The notes: a model not told the origin generated them from the sequence alone. A stretch of DNA of 5,096 bases from Candidatus Geohydrothermomicrobium daggyaiense (GCA_015711695.1 JACVIW010000184.1:1-5096), one strand, 5' to 3'. Counted from the first letter of the stretch, positions 1 through 5,096 are shown. Translations and numbers: made by a program.

Positions 1-1044
1 CGCGCAGGAAACCTCGAAGAGGTGAAGGAAGTCGTTGTTAAGATAGACAAGGATTCAGACGGCGACGGTGTCTATGACAACGATGACCTGATGCCCAACA
101 CCCCGGGATTCGAGGAGTACCAGGGTTGCCCGACTGGAATCGTGAACTCGGTCGAAATCCACATCGTTGACCAGACAGGTCACAAGACAGTGAACACCAA
201 GGAACCACTTGAAAACGTCCATAAGAAGGTGTTCGCGGTAACATCAAGCGAGTTCATCAACCAGTTCGGCACATCCAATGTTCCGCCAAGCAGGTTCTTC
301 GAGGTGTATCAGTACGGAACAGCATTCTCCTCAGGCTACACAAACCCGCTCGGCACGTGCGCGCTTGGAGTGCCTGGCGTGGGCAAGTACCTGGAGATAG
401 CGAGATATGCGGATGAGCAGGCGAATCAGACGGTCTATGCCGGAAGGTACGTGGAGGCAAAAGACTTCAAGGACTTCATTGACAGGGACGGTGTGAAAGA
501 CACTGCCAACACCAAGTTCCAGATCATAAAGACAATAGGAAAGGACAAGCAGGGCAACATCGTTGCGAGGATACAGGCAGGTCAGTCGGTGATAATCACT
601 GGTTCCTTCCTCGAGATAGTTTACCCAGACTTCAACGTTTTCGAGATCAACCCCGACTTCTACCCGGTAATACTCACAACCGACTCCGAATGGGAAGTTG
701 ACATAAGCGTGGACGCCCCTGAAGGCTACCAGATAGTGGGGGATGCACACATCCAGGATACGCTTAATAACGAGACCAAAGCTTATGTATTCCAGCTCGA
801 GGACCTCCAGTCTCCAGATCCAAATCTCAAGGTAACTGTCAAAACCTTCCACCATGGAGAGCGGAAGACTACCACCTTCACAATGTGGGGCAAGAAGAAG
901 GTTGTCATGGACAAACTGATCAAGAAAGCCCACGATAAGCACATCCCATACCTTAAGGCTCTCGAAAGGAAGGAAAGCCAGCCATCCGGCAAATCCTCCA
1001 TCTGGAAGAGAATATGGCAGTTCATAGTGGGCATCTTCACCTGA
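1..1044 (+). CDS. C-terminal part of a probable secreted protein with a thrombospondin type 3-like calcium-binding loop (5' truncated)
   Basis: The frame is open from the first base, so the gene is cut by the window edge; 347 codons plus the stop are visible. A GTG at 22 could start it, but there is no well-placed Shine-Dalgarno and the Asp-rich loop lies only a few residues later, so I treat it as internal. Visible residues 16-29 read DKDSDGDGVYDNDD, followed by a Pro and, shortly after, a Gly-Cys-Pro. This is the pattern of thrombospondin type 3/OmpA-linker calcium-binding repeats, which in known families lie outside the cytoplasm. The following ~250 residues look beta-rich (alternating Val/Ile/Phe and polar residues, Tyr-Pro and Asn-Pro turns), with no catalytic motif I recognise. 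The last ~60 residues are Lys-rich and end in a short aromatic tail, IWKRIWQFIVGIFT. AGA/AGG and ATA codons are frequent. A strong terminator follows 20 bases after the stop, so this is the end of a transcript. An extracellular structural or surface role is an inference; the function is unknown. Confidence 0.8.
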   Translation, partial: RAGNLEEVKEVVVKIDKDSDGDGVYDNDDLMPNTPGFEEYQGCPTGIVNSVEIHIVDQTGHKTVNTKEPLENVHKKVFAVTSSEFINQFGTSNVPPSRFFEVYQYGTAFSSGYTNPLGTCALGVPGVGKYLEIARYADEQANQTVYAGRYVEAKDFKDFIDRDGVKDTANTKFQIIKTIGKDKQGNIVARIQAGQSVIITGSFLEIVYPDFNVFEINPDFYPVILTTDSEWEVDISVDAPEGYQIVGDAHIQDTLNNETKAYVFQLEDLQSPDPNLKVTVKTFHHGERKTTTFTMWGKKKVVMDKLIKKAHDKHIPYLKALERKESQPSGKSSIWKRIWQFIVGIFT

Positions 1045-1063
1045 TGACTTTCCAGATCAAGCG

Positions 1064-1094
1064 AAAAAGGCGCCCCGCGCGGGGCGCCTTTTTT
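1064..1094 (+). terminator. Rho-independent terminator of the first gene
   Basis: A perfect 8-bp GC stem (GGCGCCCC / GGGGCGCC) with a GCGC loop is flanked by five A on the left and six T on the right. The A/T flanks extend the pairing and make the hairpin workable on both strands. It begins 20 bases after the TGA of the upstream gene. A diverged copy lies at 2024-2053. Confidence 0.93.
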
Positions 1095-1251
1095 ATCCAT
1101 CAATCTGGTTGTCTCAGAGCATCCCATACGGCAGGGCTCGGGGATGAGGTAATCGAAAAATCCATCCTGTTGCCCGGGGAATATCAACCGCCATTCAGGT
1201 AGAATTTACTTGCGAAACAAAACGCGTGGTTTGGGATTTCATATCCTCCGA

Positions 1252-1262
1252 CAAAAAGGGGG
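1252..1262 (+). promoter_or_regulatory. Ribosome binding site that decides the start of the lipoprotein-like gene
   Basis: The purine run CAAAAAGGGGG ends four bases before the ATG at 1267. It supports that start rather than the TTG at 1210, which has no such site and would add 19 uninformative residues. A second in-frame ATG at 1276 is possible but lies farther from the site. Confidence 0.6.
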
Positions 1263-1266
1263 CGTT

Positions 1267-1881
1267 ATGAACGGCATGGAAACTGGCATCGAAACAAGAC
1301 CTCATAAAGCGTTCTTCACGCGACTTGCGGTTCTCCTTATTCTTCTGCTTGCCATTTCGAGCGCTGGTTTAAGCTGCAAGAAGGAAACCGAACAGGCAAA
1401 GAAATACATGCGCCAAGGTAATCGGGCGTTCGGTGCCGCCATCGCCATTGGCTCGGAGTTGAGAAACACGAAAGACGGGCCCATCGCGATACTTGCGAGC
1501 GGCGATATGGGGAAAATCTCCGGGGTAGCGTCCAGGCTCAGGGAAATCAGGCTCACGGTCTTGAGGTACAGAAGAATGCTGGGAATAGCCGAGGGCTATT
1601 ATAGAAACATCTCGGCACTCTCAGGGGTGGGAAACTACGTGGAATACCAGAAGATAATAATGAAAGCGGTTGACAGCGAAAAGATGATAGGGGCGCTCTG
1701 GGCATCGCTTCTGAGGAAATGCAGCGACGCGCTCGAGAGTATAGCAAGAGGTGAACAGGTTGACTGGACTTCCCATGCGAAAAAAGCGCAGGAAGCGCTC
1801 GAAAAGATAGAGAAACTGGCACAGAACAGCGCCGAAATAGAAAAGGAGGCTCTCCGTTTCAAAAAGGAGAAAAAACTTTGA
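1267..1881 (+). CDS. Putative lipoprotein or signal-anchored helical protein, function unknown
   Basis: The product is 204 residues from the ATG at 1267. The N-terminus has a long charged stretch ending in Arg-19, then a hydrophobic core (residues 20-33, LAVLLILLLAISSA) and Cys-37 followed by Lys-Lys-Glu-Thr-Glu. This looks like a lipoprotein signal peptide cleaved before Cys-37. However, the preceding residues G-L-S do not fit the usual L-[AS]-[GA] lipobox, so the segment may be an ordinary signal peptide or anchor instead. The mature part is almost entirely helical and rich in Lys, Arg, Glu and Ala. The last ~35 residues (SHAKKAQEALEKIEK... onward) have heptad-like spacing that suggests a coiled coil. 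I see no enzyme motif and do not recognise the family. The gene stands between two terminators and is probably transcribed alone; I could not point to a clear promoter in 1095-1250. A location at the cell envelope is an inference from the N-terminus. Confidence 0.8.
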   Translation: MNGMETGIETRPHKAFFTRLAVLLILLLAISSAGLSCKKETEQAKKYMRQGNRAFGAAIAIGSELRNTKDGPIAILASGDMGKISGVASRLREIRLTVLRYRRMLGIAEGYYRNISALSGVGNYVEYQKIIMKAVDSEKMIGALWASLLRKCSDALESIARGEQVDWTSHAKKAQEALEKIEKLAQNSAEIEKEALRFKKEKKL

Positions 1882-1882
1882 T

Positions 1883-1998
1883 CCAGCCATCCAGGATTAT
1901 GTTACCCGCAACGGTAGCCAAAAAGTAACAAATCAGGTGGGAGGGGCATCTGGCTGGAAAAAATCTGGCAGTTCGTAGCGGGCATCTTCACCTTATGA
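1883..1998 (+). pseudogene. Remnant copy of the 3' end of the first gene
   Basis: This stretch has no start codon of its own. Read in the frame of position 1883 it gives RNGSQKSNKSG, then GIWLEKIWQF and a close match to VGIF. That resembles the end of the first gene (RKESQPSGKSS, then IWKRIWQFIVGIF). At DNA level the match is strongest from about 1947 (CATCTGG..., against 999 onward), and it continues past the stop region into the terminator at 2024-2053. A one-base length difference near 1980 may break the frame, so I do not rely on a continuous reading. The body of a gene is missing. The most likely explanation is a duplicated, diverged gene end left after deletion or replacement of a paralogue's upstream part. 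It is less likely to be a repeat element in its own right. Confidence 0.6.
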
Positions 1999-2023
1999 AC
2001 TCTCCAATCGAAGATCAAAGCGG

Positions 2024-2053
2024 AAAACGCGCCCCGAGCGGGGTGCGTTTTTT
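2024..2053 (+). terminator. Rho-independent terminator, diverged copy of the one at 1064-1094
   Basis: The stem ACGCGCCCC / GGGGTGCGT has 9 bp with one G-T pair and the loop GAGC. AAA precedes it, and a run of six T (including the last stem base) follows. The loop, stem and the bases before it align with the first terminator (GATCAA-GCG-AAAA-GCGCCCC). It probably now ends transcription of the lipoprotein-like gene, whose stop lies about 140 bases upstream. Confidence 0.88.
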
Positions 2054-2082
2054 ACCTACATTTCCCGTGCGGGATACAGGCA

Positions 2083-2088
2083 TATAAT
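2083..2088 (+). promoter_or_regulatory. Candidate -10 box of a sigma-70-type promoter for the Mth938-like gene
   Basis: An exact TATAAT lies just after the terminator at 2024-2053 and about 58 bases before the GTG at 2146, so it is well placed to start the next transcript. The -35 region is poor: at 16-17 bases spacing it reads TTTCCC or ATTTCC, against TTGACA. The call therefore rests on the -10 box and its position. Confidence 0.45.
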
Positions 2089-2145
2089 AAATACAGAACA
2101 GACTCATCTGCCGTATTTGGTGAAAAAGACTCAGGGGTGGTGCCC

Positions 2146-2511
2146 GTGAAAGTAGACTCCTTCTCTTTTGGCACAATCACAATAGACGGAAAGAAATACA
2201 AGTGCGATGTCCTCATCCATACTGACGGAACCACAGAAAACCGCAAAGGCGGACTTTTGATGTTTGGCTCCCACAGAATCACAAAGGAGAATATTGAACG
2301 CCTGACTTGTGGAGGAGATAAGCCCGACCTCATCATTGTGGGTCTCGGCACTGCGAGCGCCGCGCACGTTGATGAGGACGCAAAGAAGTGGGCTCAAGAT
2401 CAGGGAATAGAACTCGTTGAACTTTCTTCCGACGAGGCAGTCGCCAAACTCAACAGCGCCTGGGACTCAAAGGAGAAGAAAGTGGCTGCCCTTATCCACG
2501 TGACATGTTAA
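2146..2511 (+). CDS. Mth938/NDUFAF3-like domain protein (DUF498 family)
   Basis: The product is 121 residues, the usual size of stand-alone members. It opens VKVDSFSFGTITIDGKKYKCDV, and then carries the conserved parts of this family: a Phe-Gly plus 'IdGk.Y..Dv' opening, an Ile-x-x-x-Gly strand, 'PDLIIVGLGTA' around the middle, an acidic helix ('AKKWAQDQGIELVEL') and a C-terminal 'AVAKLN' helix before 'VAALIHVTC'. In known structures the fold is a three-layer alpha/beta unit without an obvious active site. Mitochondrial relatives help assemble respiratory complex I, but the role of the bacterial and archaeal proteins is unsettled. I chose the GTG at 2146 because AGGGG (2133-2137) lies 8 bases upstream; the GTGs at 2137 and 2140 overlap or touch that site. 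The gene has its own candidate -10 box and is followed 49 bases later by the DUF72 gene on the same strand, so the two are probably cotranscribed. Confidence 0.88.
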   Translation: MKVDSFSFGTITIDGKKYKCDVLIHTDGTTENRKGGLLMFGSHRITKENIERLTCGGDKPDLIIVGLGTASAAHVDEDAKKWAQDQGIELVELSSDEAVAKLNSAWDSKEKKVAALIHVTC

Positions 2512-2560
2512 CAACCAGAAAACCGGAAAGTATCTACATCAATCAATCTTTACGACGAAA

Positions 2561-3340
2561 ATGAAAACTCGTAAGAGTTGCGACCGCCAGACAGACGGGA
2601 CGATAAAAATTGGGTGCTGCGGTTTTCCTGTATCCAGAGACAAGTACTACTCGACGTTTCCCGTTGTAGAAATCCAGCAAACATTTTACCAGCCGCCTAA
2701 AATCAAAACTGCCAGAAAGTGGAAGGCGGAAGCGCCCGAAGATTTCGAGTTCCTGATAAAAGCGTGGCAGGTCATAACTCACAGGCACACCTCCCCCACT
2801 TACAGAAGACTGAAAAAGAGTCCCGGAAACCCTGAGAATTACGGTTCATTCAAGAACACACGGGAAGTAAAAGAAGCCTGGGAAATCACGAAAGAGTTCG
2901 CGGAAGCCCTCGGCGCAACCGGAATTCTTTTCCAGTGCCCATCGAGCTTCGCCCCCACAGCCGATAACATCTCCAGCATGAGAGAGTTTTTCTTCAATAT
3001 AAAACCGGCGGAATTTTCACTCTTTCTGGAACTGCGTGGCGAGTGGCAAACGGAGCAGATAAAATCAATCTGCGCTGAACTCGGGCTCTTTCCCGCTCTT
3101 GACCCATTTTCAAGAGAGATTATTAAAAGTGAAATCGGTTACTTCAGGCTTCACGGGAAAGGAGGCTACAAATACGCCTATACGGAAGAAGACCTCATGC
3201 AACTTGCAAGAATCTGCTCCGAGTTCAGCAGAGGATACTGCCTGTTCAATAATATCAGCATGTTCTCGGATGCGAGACGGTTACTTGAGCTGCTCGATGG
3301 CTCGAGTAATCAAAGTTGTGATAAAGATTCTCACCAATGA
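2561..3340 (+). CDS. DUF72 (YecE-like) family protein
   Basis: The product is 259 residues, typical of DUF72 proteins, which have a TIM-barrel-like fold and no agreed biochemical role. The family's landmarks appear in order: IGCCGF (residues ~17-22), YYSTFPVVEIQQTFYQPP (~29-46), FEFLIKAWQVITH (~61-73), GILFQCPSSF (~120-130), LELRGEW (~155-161), YFRLHG (~192-197) followed by YKYAYTEEDL, and LFNNISMFSDARRL near the end. In the family the His, the Glu-x-Arg, the Arg-x-His-Gly and the Asn-Asn are the most conserved positions and probably line a pocket; all are intact. The ATG at 2561 is the only reasonable start, but it has no clear Shine-Dalgarno (ACGACGAAA precedes it). It may be translated by coupling or weakly. 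It lies 49 bases after the Mth938-like gene in the same direction. The last ~12 residues are a short polar extension. Confidence 0.93.
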   Translation: MKTRKSCDRQTDGTIKIGCCGFPVSRDKYYSTFPVVEIQQTFYQPPKIKTARKWKAEAPEDFEFLIKAWQVITHRHTSPTYRRLKKSPGNPENYGSFKNTREVKEAWEITKEFAEALGATGILFQCPSSFAPTADNISSMREFFFNIKPAEFSLFLELRGEWQTEQIKSICAELGLFPALDPFSREIIKSEIGYFRLHGKGGYKYAYTEEDLMQLARICSEFSRGYCLFNNISMFSDARRLLELLDGSSNQSCDKDSHQ

Positions 3341-3407
3341 TTCTGTGCAGTGCTTCGGCGAATTCGGTGCAAGGCGCTTAATTCCCGCTTTTCGAGCATG
3401 TCTGTGG

Positions 3408-3415
3408 AAAGGGGG
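3408..3415 (+). promoter_or_regulatory. Ribosome binding site for the interrupted membrane protein
   Basis: AAAGGGGG lies 8 bases before the TTG at 3424. It is the only good site near the start of this frame and resembles the site used by the gene at 1267. Its preservation argues that the disruption of the gene is recent, or that the first part is still translated. Confidence 0.6.
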
Positions 3416-3423
3416 TATTAATC

Positions 3424-3930
3424 TTGAGTAAAGTATGCGGCGTGGTAAGGCTATTGGTCGCCATGGCACTGGTAGTCCTCGCCATAATGTCCGACACCAG
3501 GATTATCAGCGCTGGCAAAGCGATGGCATAGATAACATCGGTCGCCACCTATGAGGGTGGGAGCAGCTCAATCAGCGAGGCTTACTACAACGAGTACGGT
3601 AACTTCCTGGTCGGGCTAGATATTGCGGTCGTAGTCAGCCTTATAGGTCTCGCGGTCATAGTGAGCGGTATCCCAACTGTGTTCTCACGAGAGGAGCAAA
3701 CCTACCCAGCGCACCTCCCCAGCTACGGGCAAAGTCCCCGAGGTTCAACGCCCGTGAGGACCGTCCCGGCAGCGCCGCAACGGCCGCCTGCCACACCAGA
3801 TCCACAGCGGATCGGACCGCACCAACCCGCTCGACCAGCCGCACCTTCAACTTATCAAGCACAGCCCCGTTCGGAACAGCGACCCAGACAACAGAAACCT
3901 TCCGGACCGCCTCCCCAGATGTGGAAATAG
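3424..3930 (+). pseudogene. Two-helix membrane protein with proline-rich tail, interrupted by an in-frame TAG
   Basis: A strong Shine-Dalgarno (AAAGGGGG, 3408-3415) lies 8 bases before a TTG at 3424. Reading from there gives a hydrophobic segment (residues ~7-22, VVRLLVAMALVVLAIM). At codon 36 (3529-3531) there is a TAG. The same frame then stays open for 132 more codons: a polar stretch (TYEGGSSSISEAYYNEYGNF), a second hydrophobic helix (~62-83, VGLDIAVVVSLIGLAVIVSG), and a tail of about 81 residues with about 20 prolines and many Gln and Arg, ending PPPQMWK. The TAG falls in the loop between the two helices, so the two halves make sense as one protein. No ATG, GTG or TTG lies between the TAG and the end of helix 2 (the first is GTG at 3661), so the second half cannot be restarted with its helix intact. 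A single change from CAG or another sense codon would explain it. Alternatives are readthrough, or a genuine 35-residue protein. I do not recognise the family. Confidence 0.6.
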
Positions 3931-4182
3931 ACAATACGGCTCCAGTCCTGCATAGCGCTCTAGTAATGACCACAAGGATTAACGCATTCACGACGCAGAT
4001 TCCGGAAACACTCCCCTTCAGTACCAAGGAATATGAGCAAGGGCGCCCCTCATGAGAAAAGTGACCCGAGGCACTCCCTCTTCACGCTCAATTTCAGGTA
4101 GACGACACTCGATGAGGCACTGCGCGACTCTCCCCTGTATTATGCCGTATTAGACGCTTGACGCGAATTTCAAATCCTCTTT
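3931..4182 (+). other. Stretch without a convincing gene; second open frame overlapping from the left
   Basis: No gene with a credible start is seen here. A reading frame different from that of the membrane protein is open from about 3555 to a TGA near 4054, and its part after ~3843 has a normal-looking composition (for example SPDVEIDNTAPVL around 3910-3950). Its only starts are internal and lack a Shine-Dalgarno. From 4055 to 4182 I see only short open frames and no hairpin or repeat. Confidence 0.4.
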
Positions 4183-4213
4183 CCGTAATTTGGTGCCAGG
4201 CACCGAATTACGG
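4183..4213. repeat. 31-bp palindrome, left copy
   Basis: The arms CCGTAATTTGGTGCC and GGCACCGAATTACGG pair at 14 of 15 positions plus one G-T, around a central A. No T-run follows on either strand, so it is not a terminator by itself. It is the left end of the inverted pair. Confidence 0.85.
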
Positions 4214-4299
4214 TTATGATGGGCACTACGCGCGTAATTCCGCTATGAAAGCGCTTTTGCGAGGCATTAAAGGTTCTGCACACTCCCTTGTATTTCGTG

Positions 4300-4335
4300 A
4301 AAAACCGTAAAATGGTGCCTGGCACCAAATTACGG
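4300..4335 (-). terminator. Candidate terminator for the tRNA-Val transcript, formed by the right palindrome
   Basis: Read on the minus strand, the direction of the tRNA gene, the right palindrome forms a long hairpin followed at once by five T (4304-4300). It begins 34 bases after the encoded CCA. That is the form and position of a rho-independent terminator. The left palindrome lacks such a T-run. Confidence 0.55.
4305..4335. repeat. 31-bp palindrome, right copy
   Basis: The arms CCGTAAAATGGTGCC and GGCACCAAATTACGG pair at 13 of 15 positions, around a central T. The two mismatches are in the outer left arm. It is the inverted partner of the palindrome at 4183-4213 and lies 34 bases from the 3' end of the tRNA gene. 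Confidence 0.85.
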
Positions 4336-4369
4336 TCGGCGTTTCAAACCGCTGGCGAGTTGCATGAAA

Positions 4370-4444
4370 TGGTGGGCGTTGACGGATTTGAACCGCCGAC
4401 CTCCTGCTTGTAAGGCAGGCGCTCTCCCGCTGAGCTAAACGCCC
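4370..4444 (-). tRNA. tRNA-Val (anticodon UAC)
   Basis: The minus strand folds into a complete cloverleaf: acceptor GGGCGTT/AACGCCC with no mismatch, D-stem GCTC/GAGC with a short 7-base loop (AGCGGGA), anticodon stem CCTGC/GCAGG with loop CTTACAA, variable region AGGTC, and T-stem GGCGG/CCGTC (one G-T) with loop TTCAAAT. The anticodon is TAC, which reads valine GTN codons, mainly GTA and GTG. The discriminator is A and CCA is encoded (4372-4370), so the gene is 75 bases long. No bases are missing and I expect it to be functional. It stands alone, with a palindrome-type terminator downstream and no clear promoter that I can place in 4445-4510. Confidence 0.97.
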
Positions 4445-4636
4445 GTATCAAAAACTTAAAGAAGCGCATAGTCTGAGCTTGCGCAGCAAATACTATGGTA
4501 AAAGAAACGCCAGAGCACTACAAGCGCTAACCACAAACGGATATACAAAAGCACAAACTCATGAAAGAAAATCAAACATCCGGATATATCGAGAAATCGC
4601 TCCCCAGCGTAAAGCCGATAAATCAAGCGCAGGGCG

Positions 4637-4816
4637 TCATTTCCTTAGCATGGGCGTGCGCTCGCTTTCAATTACCGCCTCAAATGCTTCAGCATACGCT
4701 TTGAGCAAAATGCCGAAATCCGGCTTCTCCCCGGGAACAATGAACCCAGTGGTAGCCCCGAGCTTCACAAGTTCAAGCGCAACTTCCCTTCTGTCCATTT
4801 CAGGTCTTCGGTCCAC
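4637..4816 (-). CDS. Small hypothetical protein of 59 residues
   Basis: On the minus strand a GTG at 4816-4814 is preceded, 7 bases upstream, by an excellent Shine-Dalgarno (AAGGAGGGA, complement of 4824-4832). This start is preferred over the TTG at 4840, which would lie upstream of that site. The product begins VDRRPEMDRR and continues with a helix-like stretch (EVALELVKLGATTGF), a Pro-Gly turn (IVPGEKPDFG), and a second helix (ILLKAYAEAFEAVIES), ending MLRK. It has no signal peptide, no Cys and no membrane segment, so it is a small soluble helical protein. I do not recognise it. Short two-helix proteins of this sort are common in phage and plasmid-derived segments, but nothing around it shows a prophage. 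It runs in the same direction as the tRNA 190 bases downstream, and no terminator separates them clearly. Confidence 0.6.
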   Translation of the reverse strand: MDRRPEMDRREVALELVKLGATTGFIVPGEKPDFGILLKAYAEAFEAVIESERTPMLRK

Positions 4817-4823
4817 TTGAAAA

Positions 4824-4832
4824 TCCCTCCTT
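4824..4832 (-). promoter_or_regulatory. Ribosome binding site deciding the start of the 59-residue protein
   Basis: The minus strand reads AAGGAGGGA here, close to the ideal anti-16S pairing sequence, a few bases before the GTG at 4816. It is the strongest such site in the window and is the main reason to accept this short gene. Confidence 0.65.
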
Positions 4833-4841
4833 CCCTTCAAG

Positions 4842-5096
4842 ATGCCACCTCACGAAAAAGTGAACCGCATTGAGGCATTGGCAGGCCGGAGGCAGCAGAT
4901 AAAAGGGTTTATTCACAAGACTTGCCTTCCCTCCTGCCCACGAGAACCTGCCAGCTACCCTTAAGTAATTTTTCGACACAGCCACTGAACTTCCCCTGAA
5001 AAAACGAGCCCCCCAGGTGAAGAGTGGCGAGATCATACTACCACCTTTATCCAGACTTGGTAATGATGAAAAAAGCAAGATTGAAACAAATAACAA
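4842..5096. other. Region without a convincing gene (right edge)
   Basis: On the minus strand this is the leader of the 59-residue protein. It contains a weak promoter-like pair, TTACCA and TAGTAT 17 bases apart (about 5062-5034), with four of six matches in each box. On the plus strand there is only a 40-codon frame from 4842 without a ribosome binding site. An ATG-ATG at 5063-5068 begins a Lys-rich reading (MMKKARLKQIT) that leaves the window; it lacks a Shine-Dalgarno. Confidence 0.35.

Larger units (their letters stand above)
4183..4335. mobile_element. REPIN/MITE-like element bounded by inverted palindromic repeats
   Basis: The 33 bases at 4183-4215 match the reverse complement of 4303-4335 at 30 of 33 positions, with the outer 22 bases identical. 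Each end is also nearly palindromic by itself, centred on GGTGCC/GGCACC. Between them lie about 87 bases with no gene. This is the layout of REPINs and similar non-autonomous elements moved by REP-associated tyrosine transposases, although no transposase is present here and I see no target-site duplication. Such elements often sit next to tRNA genes and in intergenic space, as here. Confidence 0.6.

Noticed and set aside
331..942. Minus-strand open frame of 203 codons opposite the first gene
   Set aside because: It is antisense to a well-supported coding frame with a recognisable calcium-binding loop, lacks a ribosome binding site, and shows no domain pattern.
3529..3531. TAG as a pyrrolysine codon
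   Set aside because: It is possible in principle, but there is no pylT, pylS or methylamine methyltransferase in the window, and a simple nonsense mutation explains it. Kept only as a check.
3656..4027. Minus-strand open frame of 123 codons
   Set aside because: It is the antisense of the proline-rich tail and is rich in Val and Arg for that reason. It has a weak start and no family features.
4183..4335. CRISPR array
   Set aside because: There are only two repeat copies, they are inverted and palindromic, and they are about 90 bases apart. There is no direct-repeat and spacer pattern and no cas gene.
4461..4485. GCGCA...TGCGC hairpin upstream of the tRNA
   Set aside because: The stem has only five pairs and a long loop, which is expected by chance; no regulatory meaning can be supported.
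4479..4820. Plus-strand open frame of 113 codons
   Set aside because: It starts at TTG without a ribosome binding site, and its second half is the antisense of the better supported 59-residue gene; the Ser-rich sequence is typical of such shadows.
4842..4964. Plus-strand frame of 40 codons (MPPHEKVNRIEALAG...)
   Set aside because: A pyrimidine-rich stretch precedes the ATG, with no Shine-Dalgarno, and the composition late in the frame is not protein-like.
5063..5096. Possible gene start MMKKARLKQIT running off the right edge
   Set aside because: It has no ribosome binding site and only 11 codons are visible, so it cannot be judged from this window.

Overview
The window looks like a stretch of an ordinary bacterial chromosome of middling GC content. 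Three signs point to bacteria: rho-independent terminators (GC hairpin plus T-run), purine-rich Shine-Dalgarno sites with GTG, TTG and ATG starts, and a tRNA gene with an encoded CCA end. AGA/AGG and ATA codons are frequent, as in several little-cultured or thermophilic lineages, but nothing here fixes the phylum.

Left part (1-2053). A 5'-truncated gene for a probably secreted protein with one calcium-binding, thrombospondin-type-3-like Asp-rich loop runs in from the left edge. It ends in a short Trp/Phe-rich tail followed directly by a strong terminator. A small lipoprotein-like gene of unknown function follows (1267-1881). After it lies a second, diverged copy of the first gene's 3' end: the same Trp/Phe-rich tail, stop region and terminator, without a gene body.

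Middle part (2083-3340). A perfect TATAAT precedes two same-strand genes that probably form an operon: an Mth938/NDUFAF3-like small protein and a DUF72 (YecE-like) protein. Both belong to widespread families with poorly defined roles.

Right part (3408-5096). A two-helix membrane protein with a proline-rich tail is cut by an in-frame TAG after 35 codons, so it is a pseudogene or is read through. Beyond it lies a 153-bp element bounded by 33-bp inverted copies of a palindrome centred on GGTGCC/GGCACC, like a REPIN or MITE. It is followed by a minus-strand tRNA-Val(UAC), and the nearer palindrome plus a T-run is placed to terminate that tRNA. A minus-strand gene for a 59-residue protein with a strong Shine-Dalgarno follows. 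The last 280 bases show no convincing gene.

There is no CRISPR array, recombinase, transposase or recognisable defence system here. The most unusual points are the duplicated tail-plus-terminator module, the amber-interrupted membrane gene and the palindrome pair beside the tRNA.
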